Positions 40,967 through 48,928 of a DNA stretch of 64,000 nt are shown piece by piece. The position numbers and the translations under genes were made by a program. Origin of the DNA: Actinobacteria bacterium UBA2272 (GTDB lineage: Bacteria > Actinomycetota > Coriobacteriia > Anaerosomatales > Anaerosomataceae). Every line of letters starts with the position of its first letter. The first letter of the stretch is position 1. The notes under the pieces were generated by a model. That model made no database searches. It was not told the origin of the DNA and saw nothing but the letters and a program-made list of their open reading frames with translations. Where the stretch lies: contig DDXA01000003.1 in NCBI GenBank assembly GCA_002347725.1, forward strand, positions 1 to 64,000, given 5' to 3'.

Positions 40967-42240
40967 CACAGCCGCTCAAAGTCGCGCTCCTGGCACTGAA
41001 CGCTCCGGGTTACCAGTCCCTCGCGCTCGGTTATCTGCGTGCCTATGCACAGGCCGATCGGCGCCTCGCGGGGCGGGTCGCGTTCCAGACACTCGACCTG
41101 TCGAGCGATGATGACGCCTGGTGGATCGCATACCGCATCATCGGGCTCGCACCCGATGTTCTCGGCGTCTCCGTCTACTGTTGGAGTGCCCGGGCCGTCT
41201 ACGACGTCTGCCGGATCGTGAAGCGTGCGCTTCCCGATGTGCGCATCGTCCTCGGCGGGCCGGAGGTGGGGCCGGTCGCTGCCGATGTGCTGGAGGCGCA
41301 TCCTGAGATCGACGCGATCGTTCGCGGTGAGGGAGAGGAGGCCTTCGCCGACGTGCTCGATCTCGCGCGGCGGGACAAGCCATTCTCGCGTGCCGACGGC
41401 GTTACCGGGCGTGACGCTGCGGGGCACCCGCAGGCGGCTCCGGACCGCGCGCTCATCGCCGATCTGGACAGCATCCCGTCGCCGTATCTCACCGGTGTGA
41501 TCGAGCCTACCGAGGGCACTGCGTACATCGAGACGTACCGGGGCTGTCCACACCGGTGTGCCTACTGCTTCGAGGGCAAGGGGTACGGACGCATCCGCTC
41601 GTTCAGCCGCGAGCGCGTGGAGGCTGAGATCGCCCATCTGGTGGGCGAGGCCGGGTTGAAGTCGTTCTCCTTCATCGACTCGGTGTTCAACCTTACCTCC
41701 GAACGCCTGGCGTGGCTGGCCGAGGCGCTCGCGCCGCATGCGGCGCGAGGGGTCCGGCTGCACACCGTCGAGGTGGACATCGAGCGCGTGGACGATGAGG
41801 CGGCCGCGCTTCTGGCACGCGCGGGAGTCGAGTCGGTGGAGACGGGACCGCAGAGTATCGGTGCCGAGGCGCTCGCGACGTGCCACCGTGCCTTCGACCG
41901 CGAGCGCTTCTCGATGGGGATCGGCGCGCTCAAGAGGCACGGTGTCAGTGTCGAGTGCGATCTGATCGCTGGTCTGCCCGGCGACTCGGCCGACGGATTC
42001 CTCGAGGGCGTGGCATTCTGTCTCGCACTCGACCCCGGCAAGATCCAGAGCTCCACGCTGCATGTGCTGCCCGGCACGGAACTCTACGAGCGTGCGAGCG
42101 AACTCGGCCTGAGCTTCGATCCCGAGCCGCCGCACGAGATCATCGCGACGACCGACATCGGGTTTGCCGATCTGCGCCGGGTAGAGGCGCTGTCCGTCTA
42201 CATCGCCCGCCAGTACGCCGCTCGACTGACAGGAGCCTGA
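40963..42240 (+). CDS. B12-binding-domain radical SAM protein
   Basis: A 425-residue class B radical SAM enzyme. Residues 1-150 form a cobalamin-binding Rossmann domain (LGVSVYCWSARAVYDVCRIVKRALPDVRIVLGGPEVG); the radical SAM domain starts ETYRGCPHRCAYC near residue 190 with the intact CxxxCxxC. Such enzymes perform methylations or rearrangements at unreactive carbons; the substrate is unknown. ATG 40963 overlaps the degenerate partner's stop. An aminotransferase gene follows one base after its stop, suggesting a small amino-acid or cofactor-related pathway. Confidence 0.88.
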   Translation: MTQPLKVALLALNAPGYQSLALGYLRAYAQADRRLAGRVAFQTLDLSSDDDAWWIAYRIIGLAPDVLGVSVYCWSARAVYDVCRIVKRALPDVRIVLGGPEVGPVAADVLEAHPEIDAIVRGEGEEAFADVLDLARRDKPFSRADGVTGRDAAGHPQAAPDRALIADLDSIPSPYLTGVIEPTEGTAYIETYRGCPHRCAYCFEGKGYGRIRSFSRERVEAEIAHLVGEAGLKSFSFIDSVFNLTSERLAWLAEALAPHAARGVRLHTVEVDIERVDDEAAALLARAGVESVETGPQSIGAEALATCHRAFDRERFSMGIGALKRHGVSVECDLIAGLPGDSADGFLEGVAFCLALDPGKIQSSTLHVLPGTELYERASELGLSFDPEPPHEIIATTDIGFADLRRVEALSVYIARQYAARLTGA

Positions 42241-42241
42241 C

Positions 42242-43420
42242 GTGCCCGACGTGTCCCAGCGCGCCGAATCGATCCGCCCGTTCGTCGTGATGGACGTGGT
42301 GGCCCGGGCGAAGGAACTCGAGGCCCAGGGTCGCGACATCGTGCGACTTGAGATAGGCGACCCGGACTTCCCGACACCCGGGGTGATCGTGAAGGCAGCC
42401 GAGGCGGCTATGGACGCCGGTGAGACGGGGTACACGCAGTCGCTTGGCCTGCCGGACCTGCGTGACGCGATCGCCGCTCACATGCACGACACCTACGGCG
42501 CCATGGTCGATGCCGGCGACATCGTCGTGACCCAGGGCACGTCGCCAGCCATGCTGCTGCTGTTCGGCTCGCTGCTCGATCCGGGCGACGAGGTCATCAT
42601 GGCCGACCCCTGCTATCCGGCCTACCCCAACTACGTGGCGTTCCTTGGGGGTGTGCCCGTACCCGTGCGCGTGCGTGCCGAGGACGGGTTCCGTTTCCGC
42701 ATCGAGGACGTCGAGGCCGCGATCACGCCACGGACCAAAGCGGTCATGGTCAACTCGCCGTCCAATCCCACCGGCGGTGTGCTGTCTGCCGAGGATCTCG
42801 CCGCACTTGCGGCACTTGCTGACCGTCATGGACTGTGGCTCGTCAGCGATGAGATCTACCACGGGCTGCAGTTCGAGGGCCCGTCACACACGGTCCTCGA
42901 GTTCACCGACCGCGCATTCGTTCTCAATGGCTTCTCGAAGGCGTACGCCATGACCGGGTGGCGTCTCGGCTACATGATCGCTCCGCGGCAGTTCGTCCGG
43001 CCCGCCGAGAAGATCCAGCAGAACTTCTTCCTGTGCGCGAACCACTTCGTGCAGGTGGCCGGTACGACGGCTCTGCTCCACGCCGGCGAGGATGTCGCGC
43101 GCATGCGTGCGGTCTATGACGAGCGGCGGCGGTACCTCGTGCCGGCACTGCGCGAGATCGGACTCGGCGTGGCCACCGAGCCTCTCGGCGCATTCTATGT
43201 GTTCGCCGATGCGCGCGCGTGGGGTGCGGACTCGGTGGCACTGGCGGGCAGGCTGCTCGAGGAGGCCGGTGTCGCAGTGGCTCCCGGCGCCGACTTCGGG
43301 CCGGGAGGCGAGGGCTTCCTGCGGTTCAGTTACGCCACATCTCTCGAGCGGCTGCGTGAGGGAGTTGCCAGACTGGGACATTGGGCTGACACTACAGGAA
43401 CCGCGCTCGACTGCCGATGA
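42242..43420 (+). CDS. PLP-dependent aminotransferase, class I/II
   Basis: A 392-residue fold-type I aminotransferase. DIVRLEIGDPDFPTP near residue 32, VNSPSNPTGGVLS in the middle, SDEIYHGLQFEG, and the PLP lysine in NGFSKAYAMTGWRLGYM. It belongs to the aspartate/aromatic (AspC/AraT-like) subgroup; the amino donor is unknown. GTG 42242 starts one base after the radical SAM stop, so the three genes form an operon. Confidence 0.92.
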   Translation: MPDVSQRAESIRPFVVMDVVARAKELEAQGRDIVRLEIGDPDFPTPGVIVKAAEAAMDAGETGYTQSLGLPDLRDAIAAHMHDTYGAMVDAGDIVVTQGTSPAMLLLFGSLLDPGDEVIMADPCYPAYPNYVAFLGGVPVPVRVRAEDGFRFRIEDVEAAITPRTKAVMVNSPSNPTGGVLSAEDLAALAALADRHGLWLVSDEIYHGLQFEGPSHTVLEFTDRAFVLNGFSKAYAMTGWRLGYMIAPRQFVRPAEKIQQNFFLCANHFVQVAGTTALLHAGEDVARMRAVYDERRRYLVPALREIGLGVATEPLGAFYVFADARAWGADSVALAGRLLEEAGVAVAPGADFGPGGEGFLRFSYATSLERLREGVARLGHWADTTGTALDCR

Positions 43421-43490
43421 GATACCCATAACGGTACGGCCCTTGCTTATAGTGACTGGCCGTACGTCTACGATCGACCCGGGGGTGCAC

Positions 43491-44213
43491 GTGAGCACAC
43501 AGGTCTGGAGCAAAGCCGACCTTCACATCCACTCGAACCACAGTGATGGCCTCGCCAGGATTCCGGAGATCATGGAGTTCGCGGCAACCAGGACCGATCT
43601 CAAGGTCATCGCGATCACCGATCACAACACCATCGAGGGTGCGCTGTTCGCCAAGGAGCTCGAAGACGTCTTCGGTATCGAGGTCGTCGTCGGCGAAGAG
43701 GTGTCCTCCACAGAAGGCCACGTCATCGGCCTGTTCCTCACCGAGGAGATTCCCTCCGGACTGACCCCTGCCGAGACGATCCGCCGGATCTCCGACCAGG
43801 GCGGCATCGCCATCATCCCGCACCCGTTCTCGAGCCGCGGCGTGTTCGGACCGTTCGGGCGCAGCGGGTTTGCCGCCGCCGTGAGCGAGTTGGCGTTCCA
43901 CGCGCTCGAGGTCTACAACTCGGTCCCGTACCTGGGCTGGGCAAACCGGGTCGCTGCGAAGATGTTCACCGGCGGCCAGGGCATCGCGGCGGTCGGCGGA
44001 TCCGACGCGCACGTGCTGCACGGAGTCGGCAAGGGTTACACGATGTTCAAGGGCACCACCACAGCCGATCTGCGCGCCAGCATCGAGGCCCTTGAGACCC
44101 GAGCAGAAGCCGATCGTGGCGGCCTGGCGCTCGCACTTCGCTACGCGTTCAGGATCCCGCAGATCCGTCGTCGCCAGGCGTGGAACTGGGAGCGCTGCAA
44201 GGTCAGGGTGTAG
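43491..44213 (+). CDS. PHP-domain phosphoesterase
   Basis: A 240-residue PHP protein. Metal motifs KADLHIHSNHSDG at the N-terminus, AITDHNTIEGA, GEEVSSTEGHVIGL, IPHPFSS and GGSDAHVLHGVG are all present, so it should be an active metal-dependent phosphoesterase or nuclease-like enzyme. GTG 43491 is used; GTG 43485 and GTG 43452 are in frame too, and a TATAGT -10-like box at 43448-43453 favours the later starts. Its 3' end overlaps the convergent membrane-protein gene by 11 bp. Confidence 0.85.
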   Translation: MSTQVWSKADLHIHSNHSDGLARIPEIMEFAATRTDLKVIAITDHNTIEGALFAKELEDVFGIEVVVGEEVSSTEGHVIGLFLTEEIPSGLTPAETIRRISDQGGIAIIPHPFSSRGVFGPFGRSGFAAAVSELAFHALEVYNSVPYLGWANRVAAKMFTGGQGIAAVGGSDAHVLHGVGKGYTMFKGTTTADLRASIEALETRAEADRGGLALALRYAFRIPQIRRRQAWNWERCKVRV

Positions 44214-45444
44214 GCGTCCCTGTAGGAGCCCCGAGGGCAGCCAAGGCGCTTCTGACAACAGCGTCCGCGAATCCACTGTCATCGGCCCACGGGTCCAGTG
44301 ACACCACGCGCACAGAATCCGGCAGTCGCGCGCCTTCTATGGCGCGTTCCAGCTCGAACGCCGAGTCGAGCGACGGTGTCGTGATCGTCGACGGCGCTAC
44401 CACGATCCGCGTGCATCCGAGCGCCGCTGTATGCCGCACGGCCTCGGTCACGTCGGGTGTCTGCCAGTCGAGCCACGCGATCCGCACACACCGCTCCTCG
44501 AGACCTGCGTCGGCGAGCAGCATCCGCACTCGCTGGTTGAAGAAGTTCTCGTCGGCGCGGGCGGCGGCGTGGTTGTGTTCCCACTCCGGTGGCGCACCGG
44601 CGCAGACGAGCACGACGCCGACATCGGCGAGGTCCTGGTCGTGCGCTGGCGCGAGGATGCGCTCTGCGAGTCGCGACGCGAGTGTCGTGTCGTGCCACAG
44701 GGACGGACCGAACGCGACCGAGACCCCCGCATCCCCGGGACGGGCGTAGCTGAGCGCGCTCTTCGCACGGGCTACGGCATCGCTGTCCTCATTGCCGAGC
44801 ACGACCACGGAGACCCGCGCCGCGCCAGCCTTCACGTGCTCGGCGACAGCGGTCGCAAGGGCGCCAGCGTCGTCGGCCGACGCGACGGTGACGGGCATCG
44901 CACGGCCCGCCGTTGCCAGGGCGTCTCTCACGCACCCGGCGAGCGCCCGGAGTTGGGGAGCGCCCGGGGCCCGGCCGTGTTGAGAGCGGTAGCGGGCCTT
45001 CTCGGCTAGGAAGACGAACGGCACGGCGGTGGCGGGGACCTCGATGCCCGCACCGTCGACGAGGCGCCGGTGGCGGCGCGCGATCGCGCTCGGGCTGTAA
45101 CGCTCCGGGTCACTGTGCGACAGGAGTACGACCGCATCGGCGCTGCCGAGGGCGGCGGGCATGCGCGGAGGCAAGGTCAGTTCGCGACCGAGGTGGGGGA
45201 GTATCGCTGCGGCGACGCGGTAGCCGATGCCCGCTCCGGCGAGGATGAAGAACACGCCGGAAAGACCGGCCTGAAGCGTGGCGTACCGGGCGATGACGCC
45301 GTCAAGGGCGGCGAGGGAGAGTCCGAGTGCTACGGCGCCGGCGACGAGCGAGAGCCAGGAGGCGGGCGAGGGCAGCACGAAAGCCGCGACGAGTGCCGCT
45401 CCGGATAAGACGCTTCCGGCGAGCAGCAAGATCCAGTCGGTCAC
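44203..45444 (-). CDS. Membrane-anchored chelatase-like protein, unknown function
   Basis: A 413-residue protein. Residues 1-85 contain three hydrophobic helices. The soluble part (about 90-413) has two similar halves with VVLLSHSDPERYSPSAIARRHR and later VGVVLVCAGAPPEWEHN and TRIVVAPSTI, a pattern like the repeated domains of ferrochelatase and CbiX/SirB chelatases, including a possible metal-facing His in each half. This assignment is tentative. GTG 45444 follows GGAGGTGAG. It is convergent to the PHP gene and divergent from the thioredoxin operon. Confidence 0.55.
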   Translation of the reverse strand: MTDWILLLAGSVLSGAALVAAFVLPSPASWLSLVAGAVALGLSLAALDGVIARYATLQAGLSGVFFILAGAGIGYRVAAAILPHLGRELTLPPRMPAALGSADAVVLLSHSDPERYSPSAIARRHRRLVDGAGIEVPATAVPFVFLAEKARYRSQHGRAPGAPQLRALAGCVRDALATAGRAMPVTVASADDAGALATAVAEHVKAGAARVSVVVLGNEDSDAVARAKSALSYARPGDAGVSVAFGPSLWHDTTLASRLAERILAPAHDQDLADVGVVLVCAGAPPEWEHNHAAARADENFFNQRVRMLLADAGLEERCVRIAWLDWQTPDVTEAVRHTAALGCTRIVVAPSTITTPSLDSAFELERAIEGARLPDSVRVVSLDPWADDSGFADAVVRSALAALGAPTGTPTP

Positions 45445-45505
45445 GAGTGTTCTCACCTCCACTGGCGACGATAGATGAACCGTCAGGGGAGTGCCACCAG
45501 AGCGC

Positions 45506-45533
45506 TTGACAGTGATACCCCATGGGGTATACT
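45506..45533 (+). promoter_or_regulatory. Thioredoxin operon promoter with CsoR/CstR operator
   Basis: TTGACA (45506-45511) and TATACT (45528-45533) are 16 bp apart. The palindrome ATACCCCATGGGGTAT (45515-45530) fills the spacer and overlaps the -10, so binding would block RNA polymerase. Confidence 0.82.
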
Positions 45534-45570
45534 GGCAACCGGAACACCGACCCGTATGGGAGGAGACACG

Positions 45571-45894
45571 GTGAGTACAGCAGTCCGTGAGATACGTGAG
45601 AGCGAGTTCACCACCGAGGTACTCGATGCGACGGTTCCCGTGATCGTCGACTTCTGGGCGCCGTGGTGCGGCCCGTGCAAGATGGTGGCCCCCGAGTTGG
45701 AGAAGCTCGCAGCCAAAGTCGGCGACAAGGCCCTGTTCGTGAAGGTGAACGTTGACGAGTCTCGTGACGTCGCCATGAAGTACGGAATCATGAGCATTCC
45801 GACTATCGCGAAGTTCGAGCGTGGTACTCTGGTCACGCAGGTCGTGGGTGCGCGAGGCGCCGATGCGCTCGGCCGCGAGTTCGGTCTGGTCTGA
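45571..45894 (+). CDS. trxA: Thioredoxin
   Basis: A 107-residue thioredoxin. Active site WCGPC with Cys33 and Cys36, cis-Pro in SIPTIAKF, and VDFWAPWCGPCKMVAPELEKLA are classical. It reduces protein disulfides or persulfides in the cytoplasm. GTG 45571 follows GGGAGGAG by 5 bp. It is the first gene of a trxA-FmdB-DUF302 run under an operator shared with the CsoR-type regulator 600 bp away. Confidence 0.94.
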   Translation: MSTAVREIRESEFTTEVLDATVPVIVDFWAPWCGPCKMVAPELEKLAAKVGDKALFVKVNVDESRDVAMKYGIMSIPTIAKFERGTLVTQVVGARGADALGREFGLV

Positions 45895-45900
45895 TCGACG

Positions 45901-46095
45901 ATGCCGACGTACGAACTGCACTGCACGGAGTGTGGGCACCGGTTCGACCGGTTCTTGACGCGTTTCATCAGAGAGGCCGACAAGGTATGCCCGGAGTGTG
46001 GCTCGACGAAGGTACACAGCGGAGTGGGCGGCGGTTTCGTCGCCCTCCCGTCTCGTTCTGGCGGCTCATGCGCTCCGAGAGGTGGTTTCTCTTGA
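45901..46095 (+). CDS. FmdB-type zinc-ribbon protein
   Basis: A 64-residue protein starting MPTYELHCTECGHRFDRF with a second pair CPECGS near residue 31, which is the FmdB/regulatory zinc-ribbon pattern, and a Gly/Ser-rich tail. The family is proposed to regulate transcription, but no target is known here. It starts 6 bp after trxA. Confidence 0.85.
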   Translation: MPTYELHCTECGHRFDRFLTRFIREADKVCPECGSTKVHSGVGGGFVALPSRSGGSCAPRGGFS

Positions 46096-46127
46096 GCGTA
46101 GTCGGCCGTCCGTGAGGCTGGCATGCG

Positions 46128-46487
46128 ATGAGCGCCCAGGTGGAGTTCACGTATAGGCGAGAAGGATCCAGGGGATTCCGGGAGACTCTTGAGGCCGTGG
46201 AGGGCGCTGTGCGCTCCCACGGCCTTTGCGTTGTCCGGCGCCATGACCTTCAGGCGACACTTGCGGCCAAGGGCTTCGACATCCAGCCGCTCGTCGTCCT
46301 CGATGTGGTGGCTGGTGACGACGACGAGCATCCCTGCAAGCTGCACGTGTACGCCGAGGGCGAGATCGTGTGGGTGACGGCGATCCGGCCGACGGTGCTG
46401 TGGAACGTCATCGAACCTGAGGCGGCACCGCGGGCCGAGGGGGACGAGGTCGCGATGGTTGCGATCGTCGACGATGCGGTCAGGTGA
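46128..46487 (+). CDS. DUF302 domain protein
   Basis: A 119-residue protein with the DUF302 pattern: FRETLEAVEGAVRSHGLCVVRRHDLQATLAAKGFDIQPLVVLDV, then strand-rich CKLHVYAEGEIVWVTAIRPT. DUF302 proteins are often found near thiol, copper or sulfur genes and CsoR/CstR regulators, as here; their reaction is unknown. ATG 46128, 32 bp after the FmdB gene; likely same operon. Confidence 0.8.
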   Translation: MSAQVEFTYRREGSRGFRETLEAVEGAVRSHGLCVVRRHDLQATLAAKGFDIQPLVVLDVVAGDDDEHPCKLHVYAEGEIVWVTAIRPTVLWNVIEPEAAPRAEGDEVAMVAIVDDAVR

Positions 46488-46500
46488 CGCGAGCGGTCAC

Positions 46501-46803
46501 CTACTGCACGCAGCTCGAGTACTTCAGGAACACCTTGATAGCCTCGTCGATCAACTCGTCCCTGCTCCGGGCCTCGTCGTCGACGAGGCAGGTCTTCATC
46601 GAGTGTCCGACGATGTGCAGGCCGACCTGGTTGAGCGCCGATTTGGCCGCCATGATCTGAGTCAGGATGGCCTCGCAGTCCTTGCCGGACTCGATCATGG
46701 TCTGCAGTCCACGAATCTGACCTTCGAGGCGCTTGAGCCGGTTGATGATCCGCCGGCGCTCTTCTTCGGTCGTGCCCATCGGCACTCGTAGCGTGTCAGT
46801 CAT
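46501..46803 (-). CDS. CsoR/RcnR/CstR-family repressor
   Basis: A 100-residue all-helical repressor. LKRLEGQIRGLQTMIESGKDCEAILTQIMAAKSALNQVG is the family core. Cys43 and Cys72 align with the two metal-binding or reactive cysteines of CsoR, but the copper-ligand histidine position, four residues before the second Cys, is Ser68; His67 is one residue off. This favours a thiol/persulfide sensor (CstR-like) over a copper sensor, though copper or another metal is not excluded. ATG 46803 follows AAGGAG. It presumably binds the three ATACCCC operators in this window. Confidence 0.88.
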   Translation of the reverse strand: MTDTLRVPMGTTEEERRRIINRLKRLEGQIRGLQTMIESGKDCEAILTQIMAAKSALNQVGLHIVGHSMKTCLVDDEARSRDELIDEAIKVFLKYSSCVQ

Positions 46804-46863
46804 GCCCGGCTCCTTGTTTCGGCTGGTTCCTGGCGTACAATCGAATCGTTTGTCTTTGCGAAT

Positions 46864-46880
46864 ATACCCCTAGGGGGTAT
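46864..46880. promoter_or_regulatory. CsoR/CstR operator, regulator/efflux intergenic
   Basis: ATACCCC-TAG-GGGGTAT is a palindrome with 7-bp arms in the 100-bp region between the divergent repressor and cation-efflux genes. Confidence 0.8.
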
Positions 46881-46903
46881 GTGCCGGCAAGTGGGGAGCG
46901 TCC

Positions 46904-47842
46904 ATGGGCTATGTGCGACCACGTGAGGGAGCGGTCGAGAGAATCCGGGCGGTTCGGCGGGTGCTCTGGTGGGTTCTGTTCCTGAATCTCGCCGTAGCGT
47001 CGGCCAAGCTCGTGTACGGACTCTGGATCGATTCGGTCTCGGTCACCGCCGACGGTTTTCACTCGCTGTTCGACGGGACATCCAACATCATCGGTCTGTT
47101 GGGTCTCGGACTGGCCGCACGTCCCGCCGATAGCGACCATCCGTATGGCCACACAAAATACGAGACGTTCGCTTCAGCCGCGATCGGCGCGCTGCTGCTC
47201 TTCGCTGCGTGGCGCGTCGGCTCGGCCGCCTTCGAGCGGCTCCAGGATCCGGGCGCGGGCCCGGCTGTCGACACCCTGAGCTTCGTGGTGATGACGGTCA
47301 CTCTGGCCGTGAACCTCGTCGTCACCTTCGTGGAGCGGCGTGCGGCTCGAAGGCTCGGCAGCGAGATCCTGGCGGCCGATGCACGTCATACCGCGAGCGA
47401 CGTGATGGTGACCCTGGGCGTGATCGGCGGCCTCGTGGCCGTCCGTCTCGGCTATCCCATCGCCGACCCCGTACTCGGTGTGGTGGTCGCCGTGTTCATC
47501 ATCATCGCCGCGTTCCGCGTCCTGGGAGAGGCGGGCAGCACGCTTGCCGATACGGCGCGTGTGCGGCCGGCTGCCGTGAACGCCGTCGTGTTAGGTGTGG
47601 ACGGTGTACTCGGCTGCCACGATGTGAGGAGCCGCGGCACGGGCACCGATGTCTATGTCGACCTGCACGTGCAGGTCGATTCGGGCGTCACGGTCGGGCA
47701 GGGTCACGAGGTCGCCGAACGCGTGGAGCGCGCGGTCTACGACGCCTTCGACGAGGTCACCGACGTGATAGCGCATCTCGAGCCGCTCGACGCGTATCAG
47801 AAGGGCAAGACCGCAGCCCAGGAAGAGCGTGGCATGCTGTGA
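46904..47842 (+). CDS. Cation diffusion facilitator (CDF) efflux protein
   Basis: A 312-residue metal/proton antiporter. Six transmembrane helices precede a C-terminal cytoplasmic dimer domain. Metal site residues appear in TADGFHSLFDG (Asp50, His53, Asp57 region) and ARHTASDVMVT, with DHPYGHTKYE in the loop between. Substrates in the family include Zn, Fe, Mn, Co and Cd. It is divergent from the CsoR/CstR gene and shares its operator, which suggests repressor control. ATG 46904; its stop overlaps the next start. Confidence 0.9.
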   Translation: MGYVRPREGAVERIRAVRRVLWWVLFLNLAVASAKLVYGLWIDSVSVTADGFHSLFDGTSNIIGLLGLGLAARPADSDHPYGHTKYETFASAAIGALLLFAAWRVGSAAFERLQDPGAGPAVDTLSFVVMTVTLAVNLVVTFVERRAARRLGSEILAADARHTASDVMVTLGVIGGLVAVRLGYPIADPVLGVVVAVFIIIAAFRVLGEAGSTLADTARVRPAAVNAVVLGVDGVLGCHDVRSRGTGTDVYVDLHVQVDSGVTVGQGHEVAERVERAVYDAFDEVTDVIAHLEPLDAYQKGKTAAQEERGML

Positions 47843-48843
47843 AGCTGACCGATGCCCGGGGGGCGACCTCGCGCGTCGCCGAAGGGTACGCGCTCGTGCT
47901 GGGGGCCGCGGCGTGCTGGGCGTGCGGCGGTCTGATGGCCAAGTGGCTGTTCACCGAGCCGGGCGTCGCAACGGTCGGTTGGATCGTGACCCCCCTGGGG
48001 CTCTCGGTCGATCCGGTGTTGCTCTCGGCTGCCCGGGCGGCCGTATCGTTTCTCATCGTGGCCGCGTACCTTGTCGCGCGACAGCGAAGCCACCTTGTCG
48101 TCAGGAGCCGCGACCTGCCGTTCCTCGGCTTCTTCGGGGTGTTCGGCCTGGCGCTCGTGCACTTCGCCTACTTCAAGACGATCTCGCTGACGGGGGTCGC
48201 CACGGCTATCCTGCTCGAGTACCTCGCACCTGTGATCGTGCTCGTGTTCTCGGTCGCGCTGCTCGGTGAGCGGCTGACCTGGGCGCTTCCATCGGCGGTC
48301 GGCCTAAGCGTTGTCGGATGCGGGCTCATGGTGGGCGTGATCGGCGGGGATGGAATGTCGGTCTCGGCAGAAGGACTGGCCTGGGGGCTCGCGTCGGCGG
48401 TGCTCTTCGCCGGGTATGCGCTGATGGGGCGATACGCCGCGAGCAGGTTCACTCCGTGGACGCTTCTCGCGTATGGCCTCGGCGCTGCGAGCATCTTCTG
48501 GCTCGTGGTGCTCGGAGGGCCCGGGCCGATCCTGTTGCTCCTGTCCGACATGCGCGCGCTCGGCGCGGTCCTGGTGCTCGCGGTTGTGAGCACCGTCATT
48601 CCCTTCGGCGCGTTCCTGAAAGCGCTGCATCTCATCGAGGCGACGAAGGCTTCGGTCACGTCGACGGTGGAACCGGTCATCGCCGGTCTCGCGGCGTGGG
48701 TGCTCTTTGCCGAGCACCTGAGCACGCTGCAGTTGCTGGGAGGCGGGCTCGTTATCGCCGCGGTCGTACTGTCGCAGTTCCGTACCGCGGTACCGCCCGA
48801 GATGCCGGTGGTCGCAGGAGACGGTGCGCCCGACGGGCTGTGA
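47839..48843 (+). CDS. EamA/DMT-superfamily transporter
   Basis: A 334-residue transporter with ten hydrophobic helices in two EamA repeats (about residues 14-160 and 172-320). ALVHFAYFKTISLTGVATAILLEYLAPVIVLVFS and LIEATKASVTSTVEPVIAGLAAWVLFAEHL are typical of drug/metabolite exporters. GTG 47839 overlaps the CDF stop (GTGA), so both are co-transcribed. The substrate is unknown. Confidence 0.9.
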   Translation: MKLTDARGATSRVAEGYALVLGAAACWACGGLMAKWLFTEPGVATVGWIVTPLGLSVDPVLLSAARAAVSFLIVAAYLVARQRSHLVVRSRDLPFLGFFGVFGLALVHFAYFKTISLTGVATAILLEYLAPVIVLVFSVALLGERLTWALPSAVGLSVVGCGLMVGVIGGDGMSVSAEGLAWGLASAVLFAGYALMGRYAASRFTPWTLLAYGLGAASIFWLVVLGGPGPILLLLSDMRALGAVLVLAVVSTVIPFGAFLKALHLIEATKASVTSTVEPVIAGLAAWVLFAEHLSTLQLLGGGLVIAAVVLSQFRTAVPPEMPVVAGDGAPDGL

Positions 48844-48928
48844 GGGTGCGCTGTTATCCCCTTGCCCTCAGCGTGCATAATCAGTGTGGTACGTTGTTTG
48901 CTTGCATACCCGACCCGCAGGTGAGTCC

